A stretch of DNA of 64,000 nucleotides. Source: a bacterium (GTDB lineage: Bacteria; UBA10199; 2-02-FULL-44-16; JAAZCA01). Below the pieces are notes generated by a model. That model had not been told where the DNA came from and made no database searches. It worked only from the letters and a program-made list of their open reading frames with translations. Numbering within the stretch: the stretch's first letter is position 1; each line of letters starts with the position of its first letter. Shown here one piece after another: positions 57,349 to 64,000 of the stretch. Both the position numbers and the translations under genes were made by a program. The DNA lies in assembly GCA_021810905.1 (NCBI GenBank), contig JAJZQH010000006.1:1-64000 (forward strand). The letters are read 5' to 3'.

Positions 57349-58792
57349 GATCTTCCAGATCGCGCTCGATCCGAAAGACGTCAAAAAAGCGGATCGCCTC
57401 CGCAAATATTTTCGTTTCTTCTACAACCCTCACCGTAATATCTGGTTCGCTACCGAAAGGGCAGTAAACGCCGCAAGAGAAAAGAAGATAAAATTTTCTG
57501 TAGAGAAGGAGCTGGACGCTGATGATTCCGGAGTGCGCATCGTCGAATCATTCCCTGGTTCGCTCCGCACCGCGCCGACGTCCGGCGCGGCGGACGAGAT
57601 CGTCGCGCTGACGCTCGCGGGCGAAAGGGACGGCCAGATGCCCAGGCCCGTCTTCCTCGGCCGCGACATCAACCTGAGCTATCACCCGGGCGCGTTCCTG
57701 CTGGATCAATCCGGCGGCTCCCGCAAATACGCATGGCGGTTTGCGCAGCAAGGCGAGGACCTCGGAGAAATAACGGTCGCCCACAGGTTTCCAAGGCTTT
57801 TAAAAATATTGCACGACCCTGATACCAAATTCGTCCTCTCCCTCGGCGGCGGCGGTCTCAAGGTCTACGCGCAGTCGGTCATCTTCAGGCTCATCGACGC
57901 GCTCGGCGCCAGAGAATGCGTCGACGAGATATGGGGCACGAGCGGCGGCGCAATCGGCGGGCTCTGGTACGCCTGCGGAGTTCCAGTGGTGGAAATGGAG
58001 AAGAGCGGGTACGATCTTTACAATGGGCGCTATTCGTTGAGACTCACCCCGTCGAAACTGAGCGTGCTCAAGAACCTGCTTGCCCACCACGTAGTCCCAG
58101 CGAGATTTCGCTCCAGCGGTTTTTCCGGTTTTCTGGATATGGCGAAATCGATCTACGACTTCATTTTCAACGTCAAACAGTTCCGGCAGCCGACGATTCC
58201 ATTCTATTGCATCGCGTTCAACCTCAATTCGTTCCGCTCGGAGATACTTACGCCGCTCCGTTTCAACATTCCCGAATACGAGGACCTGATATTTACCGTG
58301 GATCCGATCGAGGCGGCGGTCGCGTCGTCCAGCGTGCCGGTGCTCTTCGTGCCCAAGGTGATAAAGCGCAACAACGTGGACGTGACCTACATCGACGGGA
58401 TGACCACCGAATCGGTTCCGATGATCTCGATCTACAAGAAATGGCAGCTGGACCGGCGGATCGGCATCGAGAAGCGCTCAAAGCTCTTCATCCTTGCCGC
58501 AAGGTGCGCAAACGAAACGGTCTTCAACTACAGGCCGAAAGAGCGCGTAGGCGAATTGCAGATGATGATGATCTATCACGACGCGTTGACTACCGCTATG
58601 GCGGAGAGCCAGCGCGTCCTCATAGAGCGCGATCCGAAAGTTCAACTCGTGGAGATATCCACTCCGCTATCCGACTGGAACAACTTCGACATCTACGGCA
58701 TTCCGACGTTCATCAAGGAATCCTACACGTATTTCATAAACGACTTGCTCAGGTTCGAGGATCAGCCTCCCCTGGAAGAAAAAGCGATTTAA
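57341..58792 (+). CDS. Patatin-like phospholipase
   Basis: 483 aa. The oxyanion hole GGGGLKVYAQ is at residues 169-178, the nucleophile serine in GTSGGAIGG at 201 and the catalytic aspartate in YIDGMTTES near 355. The Ser-Asp dyad acts on acyl esters of lipids. The N-terminal 150 residues are an extra region of unknown role; no signal peptide is seen. It overlaps the upstream molybdenum hydroxylase gene and is followed by a small secreted protein and an RND-type exporter, so the operon combines lipid and redox functions. Confidence 0.88.
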   Translation: MGKIFQIALDPKDVKKADRLRKYFRFFYNPHRNIWFATERAVNAAREKKIKFSVEKELDADDSGVRIVESFPGSLRTAPTSGAADEIVALTLAGERDGQMPRPVFLGRDINLSYHPGAFLLDQSGGSRKYAWRFAQQGEDLGEITVAHRFPRLLKILHDPDTKFVLSLGGGGLKVYAQSVIFRLIDALGARECVDEIWGTSGGAIGGLWYACGVPVVEMEKSGYDLYNGRYSLRLTPSKLSVLKNLLAHHVVPARFRSSGFSGFLDMAKSIYDFIFNVKQFRQPTIPFYCIAFNLNSFRSEILTPLRFNIPEYEDLIFTVDPIEAAVASSSVPVLFVPKVIKRNNVDVTYIDGMTTESVPMISIYKKWQLDRRIGIEKRSKLFILAARCANETVFNYRPKERVGELQMMMIYHDALTTAMAESQRVLIERDPKVQLVEISTPLSDWNNFDIYGIPTFIKESYTYFINDLLRFEDQPPLEEKAI

Positions 58793-58822
58793 TTCACGAC
58801 GGTTAAAGGCAAGGAGATTATC

Positions 58823-59242
58823 GTGAAGAGGATATTACTCGTTCTCGTAATTGCGATGACTGCGACAAGCGCATATGCCGCAAATTTCTGCGTCGAGCCG
58901 TCAAAGGAGCCGTTCAAGGTCGGAGAGAAGGTGATAGCCGACAAGGACGGCCCTACTTTTTCCATCGCCACTGTCGACGGCATAAACGGCGAATACGTAT
59001 CGATCAAATTTCCCGACGGCGGAACTGGAAACCTGCGAACCAGATACGTGGCACACATGCCGGCAAACGTGCCTCCGTGCTATTCGCCAGGCGACAAGGT
59101 CGTGGCGCAGGTCGACAAAGTCATATGGCGCGAGGGGCGTATTGCGGAACTCACCGATTCAGGAGCGGCCGTCGAGTTCGTCGACGGCAGCAAGGCAACT
59201 AAGAAATTCTCAGAAATCGTGAGACACCCCACGAGGTATTGA
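58823..59242 (+). CDS. Secreted Tudor-like-domain protein
   Basis: 139 aa from a GTG with AAGGAG six bases upstream. Signal peptide MKRILLVLVIAMTATSAYA. The mature part is two SH3/Tudor-type beta barrels, each beginning with a GDKV/GEKV turn (VGEKVIADKDGPTFSIATVDGINGEYVSIKF and PGDKVVAQVDKVIWREGRIAELTDSGAAVEFVDG). Similar small barrels bind peptides or polysaccharides; the ligand is unknown. Located in the same transcription unit as the RND exporter. Confidence 0.78.
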   Translation: MKRILLVLVIAMTATSAYAANFCVEPSKEPFKVGEKVIADKDGPTFSIATVDGINGEYVSIKFPDGGTGNLRTRYVAHMPANVPPCYSPGDKVVAQVDKVIWREGRIAELTDSGAAVEFVDGSKATKKFSEIVRHPTRY

Positions 59243-59301
59243 TAGCGCGGGGCCCACAACCTTGCTTTATCCGATTACATATTGTATCCGCGGCGTTCAA
59301 C

Positions 59302-61833
59302 ATGAAAAACCAGGAAGACATTCTCTCCAGACACCCAGGCTGGGCGCGCTACGCAAGGTTCATGAGAAAACTCGACTTTGCTGTGCTGCTCCTTTCCATC
59401 GCGTTATTCGCCGTTACATTCAATTATGTGAAGCACCTCAGGGTGAAGAGCGATTTCAAAGAAATGCTGCCGGAAAAATTCCAGAGCGTGACCGAATTCA
59501 ACAAGATTGAGAAACGCGTTCAGAGCGTGGGCAATTTGATCCTCCTGGCCGGCGATGCGCCCTGGCCGGCTATCAAGAGCTTCATCGACGATTTCGTGCC
59601 AAAGGCCAATGCAGAACTTTCGGACATGATCAGCGGCGTCGAGTATAACGTCAAAGACGTTGCCGATTTCTACGACAAGAACAAATACCTGTACATCGAT
59701 CTTCCGGACCTGCAGGAAATCCACGACAGACTGAAGCGCAAAATCGACTATGAGAAACTCAAGCGCACGCAGCTGCTCATCGAATTCGGTGACGAAGAAC
59801 CTTCGTTCGACGTTTCCGATATTCAGGACAAATACAAAAAGAAGGCGGGCGGTTATCTCGACTACAAGGACGGTTACTTCACGACGCCGGAGGGAACGCT
59901 CGCGGCAGTGATCCTGAGGCCCCGCGAGGGAGCGACCGACGTGGAATTCGCGGAGAAACTGATGGCAAAGGCCGGCTCCCTCATAGAGTCGATGCAGCCG
60001 GCGCGGTACGATCCGAATCTCAAGTTCACGTTCGGCGGCCGCTACCAGAAGACCGTCACCGAGTACAAGTCGCTCATCGGCGACATCGTGAAGACCACGT
60101 TACTTTGCATCGTCATGGTCGGCGGCGTGGTCTTCCTCTTTTTCAGGCGCATCAAGCCGTGTCTGCTGGTCACGATCACGGTAAGCCAGGGCGTACTGGT
60201 TGCGCTCGCGCTCGGATACGTATTCATAGGCTACCTCACGAGCCAGACCGCGTTCCTCGGCTCGATAATCGTCGGCAACGGCATCAACTTCAGCCTCATC
60301 CTGATGGCGCGATATATCGAGGAACGCAGGGAAAAGGGGCGCGAAATCTCGGACGCCATGGCGATAGCGCTCAGTCAGACCTGGAAGCCGACGCTCGTAG
60401 CCGCGTCCACCACCAGCGCGTCGTTCGCGGCGCTCATGATGACGGACATACGCGGCTTCAGCCAGTTCGGATTCATCGGCGGAACGGGCATGGTCGTCTG
60501 CTGGTGCTGCACCTACTTCTTCCTGCCTGCGTGGCTTTCCATATTCGAGAGGATATGGAAGACAAAAGCCGCACCCCTCGGGCACTGGCTGGACTACAGC
60601 CTCTATGGCTGGCTCGGAAAAACGCTGATCGCTCGCGACAAGGCGGTACTCAAGGCCACAGCCGGCATTTCTATCTGTGCCGCGATACTTGCGGCCTGGT
60701 ATCTGCCCAACTCGCTCGAATACAATTTTGACAACATGAGGTTCAAACCCCCGAAGGAACACGGCACCGCGTGGGAGCTCTCGGCGAGGGAGAAGATAAA
60801 CGAAATTTTCGGACAGTCCACGACTCCGTCGATAGTGCTCGCGGATCGTCCGAGCCAGGCGGATCCTATCTGCGACGCAATCAGGCAAAAGGCAGGGCCG
60901 GAGGGCGAAAAAAATCTCATCGACGACTGCAAGACGCTCGACTCCATGGTCCCCAAGGATCAGCCTCAGAAAATGGACATACTCGCCAGTATGCGCAAGA
61001 TGCTCGAATCGAGCACGCTGAAATTTTTAAACGAGGACCAGCTGAAGGAAGTGCGCAAGTTTCAGGCGCAGATCAACCTGCGCCCGATCGCGCTCAATGA
61101 CGTACCTCCTACCGTCACGAACAAGTTTGAAGAGATAGACGGCAGCAAGGGGAAGATCGTCTACGTTTATCCCAAGCCGACGGCAAATCTCTGGAACGGC
61201 AGGGAGCTCATCAGGTTTGCGGACATAATCCGTGAGGTAGATCTGCCGGACGGAGAGAAGATCTATTCGTCCGGAGAGCCGGTGATATTTGCGGATCTGC
61301 TTCGAGTAGTCGTGAAAGAGGGTCCGCTGGTCACGCTCTTCTCTTTCGCGCTCGTGCTGATCCTCATCGTAATAAACTTCAGGGGCTCTAAGGACAGCGG
61401 CATCGTAATGGGCTCACTGATGCTGGGCATCCTGTGGCTGGTGGCTTTGCTTCCGATATTCGGCATCAAACTCAATTTCCTCAACTTCATCGCACTGCCT
61501 ATCACGTTTGGAATAGGAGTGGATTATGCGGTGAACATCTATCAGCGATACAAACAGGATGGAACCGGAAGCATCCAGCCGGTTCTCAAATATACGGGCG
61601 GCGCCGTCACTCTCTGCTCGCTCACGACGGTCATCGGTTATTCCGTGCTCATGACCTCGCGGAACCTTGGACTTGTGAGCTTCGGCGCCACCGCACTCCT
61701 CGGCGAAATTACGTGCCTCACGGCTGCTATAGTTTCGTTGCCTGCCTTTATCAGCTGGAATGAAAAACGGCAGAGGGTCGCGGCAAAAGAGACGGCCAAG
61801 GAGTCGGGCGAGTGTTGCGCTGCGGAGGAATGA
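59302..61833 (+). CDS. RND/MMPL-superfamily exporter
   Basis: 843 aa with twelve predicted spans in two groups of one plus five: residues about 28-48 and 245-460, then 485-505 and 690-830. The intervening soluble loops (50-240 and 510-690) are periplasmic. Conserved charged residues occur in the GxxxD parts of spans 4 and 10 (GNGINFSLILMARYIEERREKG and GIGVDYAVNIYQRYKQDG). Such proteins export lipids (as HpnN and MmpL do). The ATG at 59302 is the first in frame after the small secreted gene. The stop overlaps the start of the [2Fe-2S] gene. Confidence 0.87.
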   Translation: MKNQEDILSRHPGWARYARFMRKLDFAVLLLSIALFAVTFNYVKHLRVKSDFKEMLPEKFQSVTEFNKIEKRVQSVGNLILLAGDAPWPAIKSFIDDFVPKANAELSDMISGVEYNVKDVADFYDKNKYLYIDLPDLQEIHDRLKRKIDYEKLKRTQLLIEFGDEEPSFDVSDIQDKYKKKAGGYLDYKDGYFTTPEGTLAAVILRPREGATDVEFAEKLMAKAGSLIESMQPARYDPNLKFTFGGRYQKTVTEYKSLIGDIVKTTLLCIVMVGGVVFLFFRRIKPCLLVTITVSQGVLVALALGYVFIGYLTSQTAFLGSIIVGNGINFSLILMARYIEERREKGREISDAMAIALSQTWKPTLVAASTTSASFAALMMTDIRGFSQFGFIGGTGMVVCWCCTYFFLPAWLSIFERIWKTKAAPLGHWLDYSLYGWLGKTLIARDKAVLKATAGISICAAILAAWYLPNSLEYNFDNMRFKPPKEHGTAWELSAREKINEIFGQSTTPSIVLADRPSQADPICDAIRQKAGPEGEKNLIDDCKTLDSMVPKDQPQKMDILASMRKMLESSTLKFLNEDQLKEVRKFQAQINLRPIALNDVPPTVTNKFEEIDGSKGKIVYVYPKPTANLWNGRELIRFADIIREVDLPDGEKIYSSGEPVIFADLLRVVVKEGPLVTLFSFALVLILIVINFRGSKDSGIVMGSLMLGILWLVALLPIFGIKLNFLNFIALPITFGIGVDYAVNIYQRYKQDGTGSIQPVLKYTGGAVTLCSLTTVIGYSVLMTSRNLGLVSFGATALLGEITCLTAAIVSLPAFISWNEKRQRVAAKETAKESGECCAAEE

Positions 61834-62369
61834 TGACTCTCTATAATATCCACATCAACGGCCTGACGCGCACGATTGAATGCGAGCCTGAACGGCTGCT
61901 CATCGACGTGCTGCGCGAAGACCTGCGGCTCACAGGCACGAAGAAAGGCTGCGGCATAGGCAGCTGCGGATCGTGCACGGTGCTCATAGATGGCAAGCCG
62001 AGGCGGGCGTGTCGGGTTAAGATGATCGATATCTACCCCTCCCCATCCCTCCCCTTACAAAGGGGAGGGCGCGGTTCCGATTCACGATTCACGATCCACG
62101 ATCCACGAATAACGACAATCGAGGGGCTCTCCATTGATGGCAAACTGCACCCGATCCAGCAGGCGTTCATCGACTGCGGCGCCATACAGTGCGGCTTCTG
62201 CACGCCGGGCATGGTGCTCACCGCAAAGGCACTGCTCGACGAAAGCCCGAATCCAACTCGTGATGAGATCAAGAAGGCGCTCGCCGGCAACCTCTGCCGC
62301 TGCACGGGATATCAGCAGATATTTGAGGCGGTAGAAGCAGCTGCAAAGATCGTGAACCGTAAACCGTAA
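61833..62369 (+). CDS. [2Fe-2S] subunit of the molybdenum hydroxylase, with repeat insertion
   Basis: 178 aa. The plant-type cluster ligands are in GCGIGSCGSCTVLIDG (near residue 42) and a further Cys after RRA, and the second cluster in CGAIQCGFCTPGM (near 122) and GNLCRCTGY (near 158). The normal linker between CRV and ITTIEGL is about 10 residues; here it is about 28, encoded by a genomic palindromic and tandem repeat at 62029-62118 read in frame. GGAGG precedes the second of two tandem ATGs, so the start at 61833 is preferred over 61830. It would transfer electrons from the molybdenum centre. Confidence 0.9.
   Translation: MTLYNIHINGLTRTIECEPERLLIDVLREDLRLTGTKKGCGIGSCGSCTVLIDGKPRRACRVKMIDIYPSPSLPLQRGGRGSDSRFTIHDPRITTIEGLSIDGKLHPIQQAFIDCGAIQCGFCTPGMVLTAKALLDESPNPTRDEIKKALAGNLCRCTGYQQIFEAVEAAAKIVNRKP
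62029..62118. repeat. Repeat insertion (palindrome arm plus tandem unit) inside the [2Fe-2S] gene
   Basis: The first part (CCCTCCCCTTACAAAGGGG at 62046-62066, with CTACCCC before it) is one arm of the palindromic family at 3703, 38668 and 41983. The second part (about 62079-62116) is a run of ATTCACG/ATCCACG units of the kind found in rarA and at the carB stop. Both are in frame, adding about 20 residues. Confidence 0.85.
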
Positions 62370-62382
62370 ACCGTTTGGAGGT

Positions 62383-63669
62383 TCACGAAAAGGCTCGAGA
62401 GATAGCGTCCACGTCCAGGCGTTCCCCTGCTACGTACGTGGACTCTATCATCTGGCTGTCGCCGCGATACATGAGGAGCGACAAGAGTTCGTCGGTGTCG
62501 AGCGCATCGAGCCGATAGACCGGATCAATGCCGCTTATATCCAGCACGCAGAAATCCGCGAACTTTCCCGGTGCAAAGTTTCCGATCTCTGAATCCATCG
62601 ACATGACGGCGGCGCCGCCCATAGTGGCGAGCCACAATGCCTTAGCGGGCGGTATCGAATGTTCGTCCTGCGCGTAGTCGGCGTGCCTCATCTCGGTGAA
62701 GATCGACATCGAAGTGCCCGCGCCCACGTCCGTGCCGAACCCATATGCGCAGCCCGCGCCCTCCACGCGCCGCACGGACATCCTGCCGCTCTTGAGGAAG
62801 AAATTCGACGTGGGACAGTGCGCGATCTTCGTGTCGCTTGCGGCGAGTCGGCGGTATTCATCGTCCGAGAGATGGATAGCGTGCGCGAGGATCGTGCGCG
62901 GCCCCAGGCAGCCTGCGTCTTCAAAGAGCGAGACGTAGTCGCGGTGCCCTGGAAAGAGTTCCTTCACCCGGTCGTTTTCGTCCAGCGTCTCCGCGATGTG
63001 GCTCTGCAGATAGGCGCCGGCGCTCCGCGCGAGTTCGGCGGCGTCCTTCAACAGTTCGAAGCTGCAGGTGGGCGCGAACCTCGGCGTGAATGCGTAGCGA
63101 AGACGCCCGTTTCCCGCTCCGTGCCATTTCGCACACAACGCTTCCGATTGTCCCAGCGAATCCGCTGTCGTTTCCAGCAATCCTGCCGGCGCGTTGCGGT
63201 CCATCATCACCTTGCCGATGAAACAGCGCACCCCTGCTGCCTGCGCGATTTCAAAGCACCTGTTTGTGGCCTCGGCGTGCACGGTCGAGTAGAGCCCTGC
63301 CGTAGTCGTACCGTTGAGTATGAGTTTTTTGAAGAAGCGCACGGCCACGTCGTCCACCACTCGCGGTTCGGCAAAGGCCATCTCGGCCGGCAGGATGTAG
63401 CGATCGAGCCACGCCAGAAGCGTCGAGCCGTGTTTGCCGCGCGCGTCCAGCTGCGGGATATGGCTGTGGACGTCGACGAGGCCGGGGATGATGAGGCGCG
63501 ATGGAAATTCCTGAACCTGTGCGTTCGACATCGGATCGGCCCACCCGAACGATACGATACGGCCGGAGTCGTCCACCTCGAGAACGCCGTCGCGGATGTC
63601 CTCGACCTTCTCTGGGGAAAGGCTGTGCATGATGCGCGCGCGAAAGCGCTTCGCGGCTCTGTTGGTCAC
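62383..63669 (-). CDS. guaD: Guanine deaminase-like amidohydrolase
   Basis: 428 aa. Metal-dependent hydrolase with the first histidine pair in [34 protein letters not shown] near residue 65, a form characteristic of guanine deaminase. Further ligands: SHIAET near 220, LAHAIHL near 258 and [15 protein letters not shown] near 280, with a final aspartate in GFGTDVGAG near 308. It would deaminate guanine to xanthine, a possible substrate of the adjacent hydroxylase. GTG start overlaps the yacG stop. Convergent with the [2Fe-2S] gene. Confidence 0.88.
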   Translation of the reverse strand: MTNRAAKRFRARIMHSLSPEKVEDIRDGVLEVDDSGRIVSFGWADPMSNAQVQEFPSRLIIPGLVDVHSHIPQLDARGKHGSTLLAWLDRYILPAEMAFAEPRVVDDVAVRFFKKLILNGTTTAGLYSTVHAEATNRCFEIAQAAGVRCFIGKVMMDRNAPAGLLETTADSLGQSEALCAKWHGAGNGRLRYAFTPRFAPTCSFELLKDAAELARSAGAYLQSHIAETLDENDRVKELFPGHRDYVSLFEDAGCLGPRTILAHAIHLSDDEYRRLAASDTKIAHCPTSNFFLKSGRMSVRRVEGAGCAYGFGTDVGAGTSMSIFTEMRHADYAQDEHSIPPAKALWLATMGGAAVMSMDSEIGNFAPGKFADFCVLDISGIDPVYRLDALDTDELLSLLMYRGDSQMIESTYVAGERLDVDAISRAFS

Positions 63670-63881
63670 TTGCCCTCCCCCTCGCCTTTCGTTTCATCCG
63701 ACTCACCCTCATCGGGGACCGCGGAATCGTCCCGATGCCCTGGAATCCTGTATTTCTCCGACGCCCACTTACCCAGATCGATCAATCGACACCGCTCTGA
63801 GCAGAACGGCCTGAAGGGATTGTCTTCCCATACAGCAGGCTTGCCGCAATGGGGGCAGGGTTTTGCTTTCGTCTGTTTCAT
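63666..63881 (-). CDS. yacG: DNA gyrase inhibitor YacG-type zinc protein
   Basis: 71 aa. The zinc ligands are CPHC near residue 8 and [14 protein letters not shown] near 27, the family pattern (CPxC ... FCSxRCxxIDLGxW). E. coli YacG binds GyrB and inhibits gyrase. The ATG at 63881 gives the normal family length; a longer frame opens at 63923. The stop overlaps the guaD start by four bases. Confidence 0.92.
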   Translation of the reverse strand: MKQTKAKPCPHCGKPAVWEDNPFRPFCSERCRLIDLGKWASEKYRIPGHRDDSAVPDEGESDETKGEGEGK

Positions 63882-63919
63882 GCCCAATGAATACGTCCGA
63901 TCGAGGTGAATGACAAGCA

Positions 63920-64000
63920 TCACGATGTCTGCAAGTGCGCGAGCGATCTCTCATCGAATGCATGCGCAATGGCACGCAGAGAGCGGATTATCCCGTCCTC
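63920..64000 (-). CDS. Possible C-terminal end of a gene continuing beyond the window
   Basis: On the minus strand an open frame runs in from the window edge and ends at TGA 63920-63922, giving 26 residues ending [11 protein letters not shown]. It lies 40 bp upstream of yacG in the same orientation. Too short to identify; it may be chance. Confidence 0.3.
   Translation of the reverse strand, partial: EDGIIRSLRAIAHAFDERSLAHLQTS

Noticed and set aside
55738-57405. 555-codon open frame antisense to the molybdenum hydroxylase gene
   Set aside because: Arg/His/Ala-rich shadow; the forward frame carries the complete set of cofactor motifs.

Overview
The window looks like chromosomal DNA of a moderately GC-rich Gram-negative bacterium. 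The outer membrane is implied by several lipoproteins, an OmpA/Pal-like protein and a type III secretion export gate (SctV). Eukaryotic-type NADP isocitrate dehydrogenase, a divergent proton pyrophosphatase, a MenA-like prenyltransferase and many FHA/PEGA/TPR proteins would fit an uncultured member of the former Deltaproteobacteria/Myxococcota. That placement is inference; there is no rRNA here to test it.

Layout. 1-2480: tail of a transposase, a sulfatase-modifying-factor-like protein, an MNT/HEPN pair and a 239-bp MITE-like repeat. 2480-5718: isocitrate dehydrogenase and aconitase. 5887-9928: a secreted protein, an orphan 504-aa protein, a cyclase and a group-3 sigma factor. 10016-15753: FHA, PEGA and TPR genes around a divergent promoter region. 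15790-20744: orphan proteins and two tandemly duplicated HEAT-repeat proteins. 20795-31037: SctV, SecA, an M23 peptidase, a PP2C phosphatase, PmbA/TldE and RecN. 31104-37478: orphan proteins with RarA and a PAS protein. 37554-41966: carAB. 42083-43670: MenA-like protein, tRNA-Val, tRNA-Asp and tRNA debris. 43688-50188: an orphan protein, the pyrophosphatase, an MFS transporter and another orphan. 50378-54784: genes for secreted or lipid-anchored envelope proteins. 55093-63881: molybdenum hydroxylase subunits, patatin and RND lipid-type genes, guanine deaminase and YacG.

The most interesting signal is a promoter shared by scattered genes of unknown function. In gene orientation it reads GCAACTTT, 13 bases, CGATAA. 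Five sites are near-identical and two are close variants, always with exactly 13 bases between the boxes and always upstream of an orphan protein (genes ending or starting at 8121, 16086, 17336, 32393, 36366, 45061 and 50188). The layout resembles the sigma-28 (FliA) promoter. The proteins lack signal peptides, have Ser/Thr/Pro-rich weakly charged N-termini and lie around an sctV gene and a group-3 sigma factor. I propose that they form a dispersed regulon of candidate type III effectors or related proteins. The promoter pattern is seen directly; the effector role is inference.

A second theme is repeat traffic. A palindromic family (around CCTTTGTAAGG) sits between icd and acn, between carA and carB, and after carB. 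One copy lies in frame inside the [2Fe-2S] subunit gene of the molybdenum hydroxylase. A second short repeat (CACGAATCACGA type) lies in frame inside rarA. The leader of a duplicated HEAT gene has become the last 12 codons of its upstream copy.
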